In this document: positions 45,771 through 55,200 of the stretch, piece by piece | How the letters are laid out: each line of letters begins with the position of its first letter | How positions within the stretch are numbered: position 1 is the first letter of the stretch | NCBI GenBank assembly: GCA_947172415.1 | Contig: OX359189.1 | Location: 5,346,501-5,410,500 of the forward strand | Direction: 5' to 3' | Length of the DNA: 64,000 bases | Source of the DNA: Chondrosia reniformis | Lineage: Eukaryota > Porifera > Demospongiae > Chondrillida > Chondrillidae | Notes under the pieces: generated by a model | Database searches by the model: none | The model's input: only the letters and a program-made list of their open reading frames with translations | What the model was told of the DNA's origin: nothing | Position numbers and translations under genes: made by a program

Positions 45771-46062
45771 GTTTCGAGTTTAAAAAACCCGTGGGGCGCC
45801 AGGCGCCCCTAAGTAAACTCAAACTACTTGGCTGGTTCTCATAGATATCCTGTTAACTGATTTCTTGTTGGCCGTCAATGTTTTAAGGCCATATCCCGTA
45901 GAAAACGTTTTTGCGCAAGCTTTACGTTACATAGTATTAGTATAGGTGGTTTTTAAATCCTTTTTGTTGGTTCAACGTTCAATGCAAAATAAGGGAAAGC
46001 TTGTCTTAAGCTAGAAAACAAAAGCCAGCCGAACATCTGTCAGTTTGGTGACAGATATATAC
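45765..46062 (+). repeat. Foldback-head repeat, subfamily 2, copy 1
   Basis: It starts AAGTGTTTCGAGTTTAAAAA. An inverted ACTCAAACTACTTGG follows, then GGTTCTCATAGATATCC, AAAACGTTTTTGCGCAAGC and ends near TTTGGTGACAGATATAT. It is homologous over about 300 bp to 62036-62340 in the same orientation and interrupts transposase copy 2. Confidence 0.8.
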
Positions 46063-46081
46063 AAGCAAAATAAAAACAGTT

Positions 46082-46410
46082 AAAAAAATGAAATTAGAAG
46101 TAGGGATGGCCCATGCAACAAATGGCAAACACATCTGGAAAAAGTAGCAAAACAAGACAGTGACCATTTGATAAGGCAACTGAAATTTAAGTGACTTAAC
46201 CATACACATCACTTCTATGTTTGGGCGCATCATCCCTACTTCAGCTATCATGATACTGGTGCGCCCAAACATAGAAGTGATGTGTATGGTTAAGTCACTT
46301 AAATTTCAGTATGCCTTATCACATGGTCACTGTCTTGTTTCGCTACTTTTTCCAGATGTGTTTGCCATTTGTTGCATGGGCCATCCCTACTTCTAATTTC
46401 ATTTTTTTTT
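46082..46410. repeat. Long near-perfect palindrome (foldback element)
   Basis: Arms of about 148-150 bp (46082-46229 and 46260-46410) around a 30-bp centre. Each arm includes AAATTAGAAGTAGGGATGGC, CATGCAACAAATGGCAAACA and ACATAGAAGTGATGTGTATG (or their complements). The terminal TAGGGATGGC box is shared with other elements in the window. The DNA could form a long hairpin or, if transcribed, a long double-stranded RNA. Confidence 0.93.
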
Positions 46411-46614
46411 TAAATGTTTTTGTTTTGCTTGTTTTCCCCCTTTTTTCTTAATATTATTTGTTAAAATTTATTTTGTAAGTGTTCTCTTGGCGATAAATTT
46501 GCAAAGAGAGTGAGAGACAGAGAGAGAGCAGATAACCCAGAAATCTTTATTACAAAATGGCGTCCGAAAAGGCCCACTCTTAACACCTTCAGAAATAACA
46601 TGCTTCGTGTAGAA

Positions 46615-46981
46615 CGCGTTCAAACCTAGTGTAGCCTATTCCCTAGTTCAGGTTCGATTTGCTATGATTTCTATCAAAGGGAATAGGGTATTTCCTTCGA
46701 CACAAGCGGTAGCTCGAGAAAAGAAAGAATAATATTAATGATAATAATAGTAATCAGACGGAGAAAGTGAGGAATTTTTCAAGATGGCGGCTTTTGGTTT
46801 TTTCGTTTGCTGCTGGTCTTACTCTTATTTAATGGTTATCTCTGAACTTTGTATAAGTTATATTTATGTGTAGAATTCAATTACAATTCGAGTGCTCCTT
46901 CACGATGTCTACAGTCGATTTTACCTTGCACATGATACCATACATTACATAGGGTGGCCATCTTTTTTCTGGCCATCCCTA
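46615..46981 (-). repeat. TAGGGATGGC-family element, inverted partner of 57428-57756
   Basis: It ends GGTGGCCATC...GGCCATCCCTA (46971-46981). Its left side, GTGTAGCCTATTCCCTAGTT, is the complement of CTAGGGAATAGGCTACCC near 57722. Non-coding. Confidence 0.65.
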
Positions 46982-47008
46982 GTATAGAGTACTACCATAC
47001 TCTATACA

Positions 47009-47203
47009 CAGTACAAGCTACAATATACTAAGGTAATCTAATATAAATAAATAAATAAATAAATAATATAAATAATATAAATAATTCATATGGCTCCAGG
47101 AAAGGACCTAGTAACAGAATGGGCATAGTATCATAAAGTTTAGGGTATAAAACTCATTTAAAATTAAGGGATTTTTTATTTAGGTCTCCGTTTGGTAGAA
47201 TAT
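47009..47203 (+). repeat. CAGTRCAAGYTACAATATAC repeat, copy 1
   Basis: Starts CAGTACAAGCTACAATATAC and runs through an (AAAT)n-like tract, AATTCATATGGCTCCAGG and TTAAGGGATTTTTTATTTAG. Further copies lie at 48479-48579 (truncated) and 62855-63034. Confidence 0.75.
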
Positions 47204-47206
47204 ATA

Positions 47207-47873
47207 CACAGGTGCCATATGACTGATCTGCGTGTTTTTACGTTTTTTTATAAACACTTTTAAAAGCAAGTTTCATTCTAACAGAAACGATTTGCTAACT
47301 TAAACTGGTATACATCGAAGCGCTTATTTAAATGTCAGCGAAATCAAAAATTTAAGCGAGATTGAACAACCAATATCGAAGATATAACGTGTTAAAAAGG
47401 GCCGATTTTAAAACTCTCAGACACTATGCGCTTAGTCTAGGAAAAAGCTAGAACTATGTTCTATACTTTATTGGAAAGGTTACAATGTATTCTAACAAAA
47501 TTAAGAAGTCTGTTTCGATTCGCCCATCCGTTGAGAAGAAAACTGTGAAAATACACTTTTAATAGATTAGTAAATGCTATTTAATCTTTCATATCTTGGG
47601 AAATAAAGCTCAGACGCAAACGGACTTCTTAATTCTTACTAAATGACACTCACTGAATCCATTGAAGTTGACTACACGACTATGAGGATCTTCTAACTTA
47701 AGCGCATAGGCAATTTTCCTTCACTTCTGCAACAGACGCCATTTCTTAACATTTAAATCATATTCATTAGCAAATAAGTTTATTCATGGGATGATTTACA
47801 CATTTGAAACGCAAACGGTGAAATTTTATAGCCGGATGTTAATATTGCGCAAATCCTAAGTTGTGTAACTGGT
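47207..47873 (+). repeat. Dispersed ~670-bp repeat, copy 2
   Basis: Second copy of 37390-38067, same orientation. It is followed by a (TATG)n microsatellite at 47875-47896. Confidence 0.85.
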
Positions 47874-47982
47874 ATACATGTATGTATGTATGTATGTTGA
47901 TGCAAGTGATCGAGGATCGCCGTAAGGTGTTATTCACACTAAGGATCGCCAATTTTCGAATTTTCGTCTACAACAGAGAAGA

Positions 47983-48092
47983 TTATGCCCCCCAAAAAGG
48001 CAAGAGGGATATCAGTCGATAATCAGATTTCTCTGAAGTTCAACTGCGGCTTTGCAAGAGTTGCTGCATACGAATTATTCGTTAACAAAAGG
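47983..48092 (+). CDS. Isolated first-exon-like ORF with CGFARVAAY motif (copy 2)
   Basis: The ATG near 47983 opens MPPKKARGISVDNQISLKFN and CGFARVAAYELFVNKR, and the exon ends AAAAG with GTACGT, a good donor. It is the paralogue of the broken exon at 24252-24360. No downstream exon could be recognised. It may be the start of a transposon gene; function unknown. Confidence 0.4.
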
Positions 48093-48164
48093 TACGTAAA
48101 AAGTAAGTATTCGATGATAGCTAGAGAAGTGAATCATTTTATAGCTTTACATTAATTGTATAAT

Positions 48165-48265
48165 ACAATACGTACGAAGTGAGACGATTAAATAAAACAT
48201 TAATAGGATACGAAGTGAGACGATTATAAGACAATGATACGAAGCGAGATGATTATATACGATAT
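48165..48265 (+). repeat. Short tandem repeat TACGAAGTGAGACGATTA
   Basis: Three units, TACGAAGTGAGACGATTA (near 48173 and 48211) and TACGAAGCGAGATGATTA (near 48239), spaced 28-38 bp apart. Confidence 0.7.
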
Positions 48266-48478
48266 GTAAATCAATTAAGCCAAAGGATGCTATAACCAAT
48301 TTAACAATGGACGATTTTAAATTCCTTCCGGTGTGTAACCGATAACACTAAATGACGCATTCACTCTTAACGATTGAAAACGAAAATTCTTTATTAATTA
48401 TCGCTTGTTACGTGTTGATCGCTATAAGGCAGCCTATCCCTAAGGAACAGTCATAAGGTACCAGTGTATATATATATA

Positions 48479-48579
48479 CAGTGCAAGTTACAATATACTA
48501 AGGTAATCTAAATAATATAAATAAATAATTAATTAATATAAATAAATAATGTAATTAAATAATTCATATGGCTCCAAAG
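48479..48579 (+). repeat. CAGTRCAAGYTACAATATAC repeat, copy 2 (truncated)
   Basis: It has the same start and AT-rich core as 47009-47203, ending at CATATGGCTCC. Confidence 0.7.
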
Positions 48580-48619
48580 AATTAGAGCGAGTCATTCACC
48601 TAGGCAAGTGCTGTCAAGT

Positions 48620-49310
48620 GGCAATTCGGTCGAGAGTTTGTCGAAGAATAGCCTTGTTGTCGTCGTTGGTCAAGCAAGGCCTTAGTGAGTCTTAAGGACG
48701 ACAGGCTTTCATACTTAAAGTCTGGAAACTCCTCCAATATTTTCACCATTTCGCATCGATTAAGGTGTGTAGTGTTAACTCCTCACTCCTGAAGAACAAC
48801 TTCAAGGCCTTTTGGTGTTCCATCACGAAAAACCATTAACTGCTCCCTCCCATCTGGTAGTCTTCCTGGTCTCATACGAGGCTGTCCCCCTCCAGGTTTG
48901 ACATTCATCAGCCTAGCTCTCAGTGCGTTCTTTGCATAGATCATGTGGCCACTGCTGTGATCAAATACCCACACAAGGTCAAAATTTTCCTTGGGGTACT
49001 TGAACCCTGCTATTTGCACAGCAGTTTCCACATTCTTCATAAACTTATCACCATTCCAGTATCCATCTCTCTGGAACTCCAGCAGCACTCTTGCCTGCCT
49101 GGGGAATACCCCATGATTCTGCCTTCGTGCATCAGCCAGCTGCTCTACTGAGAGACACAGGTATCCTCCATGTTCTTCAATAAAGTCACTTACCATGATG
49201 CCATTTCCTTTTCCCTTTGGTCTAACTGCCCCTTGTCCTTCCTGGTCCACCCAGATGGAGCTTTTGGCATAATGTTCTCAATACTGTGCAAGAACTCGTC
49301 CTCATAACTA
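48620..49310 (-). pseudogene. DDE transposase, unnamed family, copy 3
   Basis: Minus strand: KGKGNGIMVSDFIEEHGGYL, YWNGDKFMKNVETAVQIAGF and FDLVWVFDHSSGHMIYAKNA (second catalytic Asp present). Then come RARLMNVKPGGGQPRMRPGR, MVFRDGTPKGLEVVLQE, a stop at 48783, and LNRCEMVKILEEFPDFKYES. The first catalytic motif (H-D-E-S) and all upstream sequence are absent. The C-terminal L-N-P-I-E-R-V-W region expected in the family is missing. The 156-codon uninterrupted stretch suggests it is the youngest of the three copies. Confidence 0.8.
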
Positions 49311-49700
49311 TATGCTTTCTATTCTTGAATTAGTCTTCTTGCGGCTAAAAGTAGCCATTTTGATATTGTCACGAAGACTGAATAATCTGAACAGCAGCTT
49401 AATTGGTAGTACAGTTAGGTGAGGTTCTACTGTATATACATTGCATTAACGATGTAAAGAAATAATATTAGTCAGTAACTTCAATCAATGGGTATAGTAT
49501 GTATACAATATCAGTAAGACTCTTAGTAGGAATATGTACAGTACAAAGGCAAAAATGATTTCCTATTCAATGCATGCTATCATGATATAATTTAGAAAAG
49601 TCTATTGATGAATGGTAGATTTTGAGGGAAAATTAATTGTGAAACTTCTGTATATTATGTGTAAAGAATAATTACTGTATATAAATGTATGTATACATAC
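49311..49700. other. Non-coding sequence between transposase and PLC-gamma exons
   Basis: It contains GAGGTTCTACTGTATATACA near 49421-49440, like a pogo-type end, and AT-rich text. No PLC-gamma terminal exon could be recognised. Confidence 0.4.
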
Positions 49701-50733
49701 TTGGATGTGAACCAATAGTTTAGCCAGTTCCACAGCTTCATTAAATGGGTCCTTCAACTGAAGGCAACGGAATCCCTCTCGCAAGGCCATTAACGGGTAG
49801 GTGGCGTGGCTCATTAATTCGGATGGAACGTTTTCTGGAGCATTAAGTACCTCAAATCTCAGGAATGCCAGTGTTGGTTTACTGATGGCAAAAGTGAATG
49901 TCCTGTTCCAGATCCGATATAACGAATTTTCAACTATATATAGAGGGGATACGTAGGTAACATTGTATATAATATATATATACTCCATTGCCGGGGCAAC
50001 CGCCTGTATTTAAATTTCGTAACAATGATATTTGAGTTACACAAATAGGAGACATTGAAAGCTAAAGTAGTTGTACATGTATGTGGTGGGCTTACACAAA
50101 AGCACTCACCTCCTTGGTATTTCACAGCCACACAATAGGCTATTATATCGGACATAGTCGACGAAATTACATCTGGCTCCCTCTTCTCCAATCCTTTTTT
50201 TGTGGCTGCAATTTTTACAGCTTCTAGCCATTCCATTATCTCTTCTCGGGATTGTGAACCTATTTTCAGCGGTGGTGAGCGTTCATCAGGTGGGTAAACA
50301 GCCATTGTCACAACAGAGCTAGTAGACTGGAGCAGCCCAACTGTGCAACCTTCAAGATCAAGGTGGCCTCCCTCTAACTCTCCTAAGTATTTACCCTGTA
50401 AATTATAACCAAATAATTCAAGTAAATAAACTATCATATTAGATATAATTTTCATTTTTTGAAAACCAGGAATACATATCCATCAAACTTAAACAGGATT
50501 CACTGCAGATTATAGCAAGTTACCTTACTAGGATACTCCAAATAATAGCTATAACCACTGATCAATGTGTCAGATAACTTCTTAGAATCCATTATTTCAG
50601 CCAAATCTTCAGTAGCAACAGTGGTAAGCATGGTGTTTTCATAAATTGGAGTAGCTTGAAAAGTATTAACAATCTCAGCAAGGGACTTGAAAGATCTCCC
50701 AGCAATGTGATATTGTCCGTCATAGGCAGCGTG
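49701..50733 (-). pseudogene. Phospholipase C-gamma: C-SH2 end, split-PH second half, C2 exons
   Basis: PLC-gamma hydrolyses PIP2 downstream of tyrosine kinases. Three exons read on the minus strand. 50733-50524: SH2 second half (AAYDGQYHIAGRSFKSLAEI, TVATEDLAEIM). 50395-50110: second half of the split PH (GKYLGELEGGHLDLEGCTVG, SREEIMEWLEAVKIAA) and the start of the Y box (MSDIIAYCVAV). 49933-49701: C2 (SLYRIWNRTFTFAISKPTLA, HATYPLMALREGF, AVELAKLLVHIQ). All junctions are GT/AG and in frame with each other. However, the SH3 domain expected between SH2 and PH, and the rest of the Y half of the catalytic barrel, are missing. The introns (about 130 and 175 bp) are too short to hide them. The X half and the N-terminal SH2 are not in the window. 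So it is a decayed or misassembled copy; a real short isoform gene is less likely. Confidence 0.85.
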
Positions 50734-50780
50734 CTGCACACCAAAAGACGCGTCATGATGCCAGGATAACAATGGTGTGC

Positions 50781-50815
50781 AGATCGGAAGAATTGGGGGG
50801 GGGGGGGGGGGGGGG
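50781..50815 (+). other. Adapter-like string followed by 21 G
   Basis: AGATCGGAAGA at 50781-50791 equals the first 11 bases of the common Illumina adapter, and after ATT there is an uninterrupted run of 21 G (50795-50815). It sits exactly where the SH2 exon should continue on the minus strand. Confidence 0.75.
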
Positions 50816-50896
50816 CCCATGCAAGACTTGACTCTATGATTGAAGTTACCGTTGAAGCGTTTTAATTTGCATGACACTTACTGACCAGGAATGGCA

Positions 50897-50948
50897 AGGC
50901 CAACTCATGGGATTGGGGTCCTCCAAGCCCAACTGGCATGTGGACTTT
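50897..50948. repeat. Inverted repeat, left arm
   Basis: AGGCCAACTCATGGGATTGG...CCCAACTGGCATGTGGACTTT is the reverse complement, with a few mismatches, of 51780-51831. Confidence 0.85.
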
Positions 50949-51302
50949 TTTAATTATTTCATAAGAATGTAACTGTTGATTTAAATACTTTTTGTTCCTA
51001 TGTATGTAAAGCTTAAATGATTTAATTAGTTTTTAATTGAATTCCGGTCAATTCTCTACCATTTTTTGCATTTGTTTGCTTTCTTGCTTTTGATCAATAA
51101 TTTGATTTCTCTTTCGTTTTTGAAGCCAGAACCTCGTGTCGTTCTTGTCACTATGATTGAATCATAGATATATAGTGTAATACGGCTCCTGCATAATTTT
51201 GTTAGTAGTTTATTATGTAAATACTGGACGGTATTTTGATCCCCGACAATACTTTAGGTATATGCTTGAACACAAGCCGTGTTCATATGTGTAAAATTGC
51301 AG

Positions 51303-51390
51303 AGCAGCTGCTGAAAAAGATTGTAATAGAAGGGGCTTTTCTAGTTCGCCATTCTTCTCAAGAAGAAAATTGTTACACAATATCCTTTGT
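51303..51390 (+). pseudogene. PLC-gamma C-SH2 first half exon, opposite strand to the rest
   Basis: After a TTGCAG acceptor, the plus strand encodes EQLLKKIVIEGAFLVRHSSQ and EENCYTISF, then a GTGTAAGG donor. FLVR is the phosphotyrosine-binding signature of SH2 domains, and the segment corresponds to the start of the PLC-gamma C-terminal SH2. Its continuation is the exon at 50733-50524 on the minus strand. It lies inside the segment bounded by the inverted repeats 50897-50948 and 51780-51831. Confidence 0.8.
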
Positions 51391-51539
51391 GTAAGGGCCG
51401 GGTTATTCTAACCCAAAAACATACATATATATATATATATATATCCATGACATTAAAAACACAATATTTATACTTTATCTTTAATTTCTTTATAAAGAGG
51501 TGAAAGGAAAATCAAGCATGTAAGAATTGCTGTGGATGG

Positions 51540-51831
51540 AAGTGGTAGCCCCCCAGGCCTTGCACCAGCACGGTATGTAGCAAATACTTCTTCATGCCCG
51601 CTGCTGGGGAGGAGGCCATGGGGAGGCCAGCCTTAGAAAGGCCATCCAAGCTGCCTGGCCCCAATTCTCCCATGTCCCTCTGCAGTGCTGCACCATTCCA
51701 ATTGAGGTTCCAAAAAATTTTCAGTCTCACACAGTCTCTTGGACAGCATGGCCAGCACACCACTCCCCGTTCTATCCCCAAAGTCCACATGCCAGTTGGG
51801 TGTGCAGGCCCCCTATCCCATGAGTTGGCCT
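51540..51831. repeat. GC-richer segment ending in the inverted repeat right arm
   Basis: Unlike its AT-rich surroundings, 51540-51840 is GC-rich and open on both strands over 80-90 codons. Neither translation is recognisable. 51780-51831 is the right arm of the inverted repeat. Confidence 0.5.
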
Positions 51832-51840
51832 CGGTAACTT

Positions 51841-52828
51841 AAAATTGGAAAAGAATTGCGACATCGGTTGCCATGAGCATCGATTATTGTGCAATCAATA
51901 AGATGAAGAAAGAAAAACATTTTTCAGAAGAAGATGACGATTTCTAAGGTAAGGTGAAAGTAACCTTCACCAAATGTTATAAACATTTGAGGCACTGTAT
52001 GAAATATATTTTAGAAAAGCCATAAGCTTGTAGATTAATCGTTACACAAGATATTTTAGGTTTTCCATAAAATTGTTTTATTGCCAAACAGCTGAATTGA
52101 TCTCTTCGTAAAATACCTTTTTACGTTAGCTAGTTCTTTTTCTTTGTAGATCAATATATGGTCTTTAAAGCTATAGAACGTTTTTTTTCATTTACCGTCC
52201 TTTGATTGAGATAAACATTCTGATGTATAACAAATTACAATTTAGCCGTTGTAGTGGTACTCTAAAAGAGTTGAATTGATATTCCTCATAGATATTCAAT
52301 TGTCCTAAAATGCTACACATTTAAAGTTATTAGATATGTCTTAAAAATTGTATAGAAAGCTTTTCTCAAATAACTCCCTCAGAAAGCTGAAATAATCAGC
52401 TTTTTAATACAGTTCGTACGCATTGTATATTTTGTCATGTTGCTATTTGCTATCAGAATTTTATTATCCTGTTGTCCCTTAACTTGCCAACACTACTGTG
52501 TGATATCTGAATGATCATTTTAAATTATATATATGAGTCTGTCTTAAATTTAGTCTCTAAACTGAGATTCGATTTTAATATCTCAGTAATTTCTCGAAAC
52601 ATGTGTTATGTAAACAATATTTCTTACTTAAATAATTATCCAAATTATTGTTAAATGTATATGTAAACTTCAGTTTTGTTAATGTAAAGTTCATGGTTAT
52701 TACAATAAATGTAAAATTGAGCCTGCTAAACTGGTTATGGGGACTATACCAGCATGGGCAGTATACATCGTATTCTCTTTTTGTATGGTTTAATCAGGAC
52801 AAACACGAATCCTGGAAGTTAGATTAAA
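51841..52828. other. AT-rich non-coding DNA
   Basis: No recognisable feature in about 1 kb apart from general AT richness. Confidence 0.5.
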
Positions 52829-52899
52829 TAAGAGAACAATAAAAATTTTCTACAAAAATAGTGAAGATGTACAGATGGCACAAAAAGCACAGAAACAAG

Positions 52900-53805
52900 A
52901 GTGGGCAGTGGAAACGGCGGAAAGCAAGAAAATGGGCTTGTCTCAAAGCCACTAGTAAGGGGGAAATGCATGCAGCTTTCTAACTGATAGCTCTGCAGTA
53001 GCAGCGATGGATGGAGCCTATTAAAGCCGTCCTTTGGAGCGAATGTCTATAAGAAAGGCTTGGAAATGTTAACGATAAAATGGCCTTATATGATGTAAAA
53101 TAAAATGTCCACGTGTTGCAAAGGTTGGCTTTGGGCTGATCCTAGGCAAAAGGGGCTCTGGATAACCCGTTTGTAGCATTAGGATTTAAGAAGGTTGGTT
53201 ATGAAAGCAATCCTTCCTAACTGATACATGTGAAGAAAGTCACCCCAAGCGGCGGGCGGTAAAATGGCTGTCTAGCTATAGCGTTCGTGTGCAATTACGT
53301 CCGTTTTTGGGCAGAGCTGGTAACTGTTACTACCACCTGTCTTCTCGCTGTGTGCAAAGGAAGTACCCAAATTTCCACTGAAGTGCCCTGGTTGTACTAC
53401 TAGAAGTACACGTGGAACTGACAAAGGATCAGCACTGCATCACTACTTTGTTTCTGCAAGGATCAAACTTTGATTCCTACTAGCCGCAGGCATGCATATT
53501 AGCCAGCTAGCTTATCAATTGATGTTAGTTATACTATTACAATATATAGCTGATTTACTACACTGTGTTTAGTTATGATGCACTTAAGGCTGACCTGTCT
53601 TAGCTCGCCATACTGTTCACCATTTTCACTTGTGCGCAGCCATTTTTTGGTCTCTGTTGCTGTTTTTAGATGTTCACACAAAAAGGCGGCCTTACGCACT
53701 CTTAGTTAGAAAGCTGCATGCTAGCTTCGTGGCTTTGTGACAAGTCTCCTCGGCCATTTTTCCGGTTTCCGCCGCTTCCGCCATTTCTGTTGTTTCCACT
53801 GCCCC
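52900..53805. mobile_element. 906-bp non-autonomous TIR element inserted in copy B
   Basis: Ends AGTGGGCAGTGGAAAC and (complement) GGGGCAGTGGAAAC, with further inverted matches such as GCATGCAGCTTTCTAACT (52969 region) against AGTTAGAAAGCTGCATGC (53704 region). GAAACAAG directly flanks both sides (52892-52899 and 53806-53813), which suggests an 8-bp target duplication. The interior is non-coding. Confidence 0.75.
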
Positions 53806-53950
53806 GAAACAAGAAAGGGATGTTACACAGTGAAACATTAGCTATATATGCATGAATCATACAACACCCTTGCTTGTAGGATTCATGCATAGCTAATGCT
53901 TCACTGTGTAACATCCCTTTCTTGTTTCTGTGCTTTTTGTGCCATCGCTA
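53806..53950. repeat. Palindromic core of copy B
   Basis: GAAACAAGAAAGGGATGTTA ... TAACATCCCTTTCTTGTTTC around a short centre, with the same arms as 35147-35292. Confidence 0.88.
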
Positions 53951-54449
53951 CATCTTCACTATTTTTGTAAAATTTTTTATTGTTCTCTAGTTTCTGTACT
54001 TTTTATGGAGCATAAGCTAGGAAGTCGTATTTTAAACCACCTTGGTTTCACAATCTTCGACTGAATATGACGTCATTAAAATGGCGACTTTATTAAAGCC
54101 TTGACTCTTGGGCCACAAAAACTGTCATGCTCAATAATAAAGTAATCGCTCTCGCTTCTACAAAAGAATACAGCGCGGAAAATTTAGAGTATTTTCGCTT
54201 TAGAAGTAGTCCGAAAGTTTGTTTCCTTTTTTAGTTATAGCGAGTGAAGTAGATGAAGACGAAAATTGGAATTTTTAAAGTTTATTATTTTGCCAAGGGG
54301 ACATATTCGCTTGCCTTTAAGGTCTATTTAGAGTATGTATATGGTATATTTAGCTATAAATAGCCTTGTTTTGTCGATTTTCGGCCTATTTCGGGATTTT
54401 GCTCGTATACCGATGTATGGGGAAAACGAAAAAAACTGTGGCATCCCTA

Positions 54450-55200
54450 CATACAAATACATTTGTAATTTTAATTCTAAATATTAATTTTTTAAGTGGT
54501 GGAGAATATGTGCATGATTATCAGGGTGTCAGTAATTGCTGGACTGGATTACTGGACTGGACTATTGGACTGCCATAGTTATCTGCACAGCACAATAATA
54601 ATGACGTCATAATATGGCCACTGGCCTACGCAACATAGTCTAGAGTATCTTTGACTAATACAAGCTAGCTTCGCCCAAGTAATAGGGGCATGGCTGCTTC
54701 TTATACAGACTTTCATGAAGGACAGCGGAACTGGCGACATTGGGCCAACGTCCGACGGCATTCTTGCAAGTCCTGCCAGGCACGGTGGATCTCGCTAACT
54801 ACCGGCGGAAATGCACTTCCGCCGGTAGTTTTTCAGGTATCTTAAACCCCGAGATTTGTGAAGAACTGATTAATTTGGGGGTGTCATTCTTCAGTCGTGG
54901 ATCTGAGCATGCGTACTAAGCTTCAAGTGCGAATCCCCGTGGCCTCTGGTAGTTTTCTATCTCTTTAATCACACTTCATATTCCACGACCACAATCCATT
55001 CGATGGTGTTGATCTTGGTGTTCTTTGTGACTTTTCTGCTATGGCAGAGATAATTGCATGGTACAACTGTGTGTCATAGAAATTTTGTTAGTAAATTGCT
55101 GTGGGTAACATGGTCATCTAATATGTTAACAGCGTGCAAAGCACCTCGCCAAAGTACAGTCACTAGCTGTTACTGAGGTACAAGAAACCTCTGGTTAAGT
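54450..55200. other. Intergenic DNA with a strong short hairpin
   Basis: AACTACCGGCGGAA, a 6-base loop, and TTCCGCCGGTAGTT form a perfect 14-bp stem at 54798-54831. A minus-strand weak open frame at 54579-54761 is not recognised. Nothing else was seen. Confidence 0.5.

Larger units (their letters stand above)
52829..54449 (-). mobile_element. TAGGGATG-family palindromic element, copy B, with insertion
   Basis: Reverse-oriented relative of 34643-35292. The right end is GGCATCCCTA (54449). The palindromic core has arms containing GAGAACAATAAAAATTTTCT, AATAGTGAAGATGTA and GGCACAAAAAGCACAGAAAC at 52829-52899, with their complements at 53806-53998. Copy B keeps the far arm lost in copy A. The left arm is split by a 906-bp insertion. 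Confidence 0.82.

Noticed and set aside
49701-51390. RasGAP (SH2-SH3-SH2-PH-C2) as an alternative identity for the SH2/PH/C2 exons
   Set aside because: The PH half starts with the PLC-gamma-type YLGEL..G.LDL motif, is followed by the Y-box start (SDIIAYC), and the C2 matches PLC-type text (LAFLRF, HATYP, AVELAKLL).
51512-51842. 80- to 92-codon frames on both strands in a GC-rich stretch
   Set aside because: Both strands are open, neither matches a known protein, and one end is an inverted repeat arm; composition explains them.
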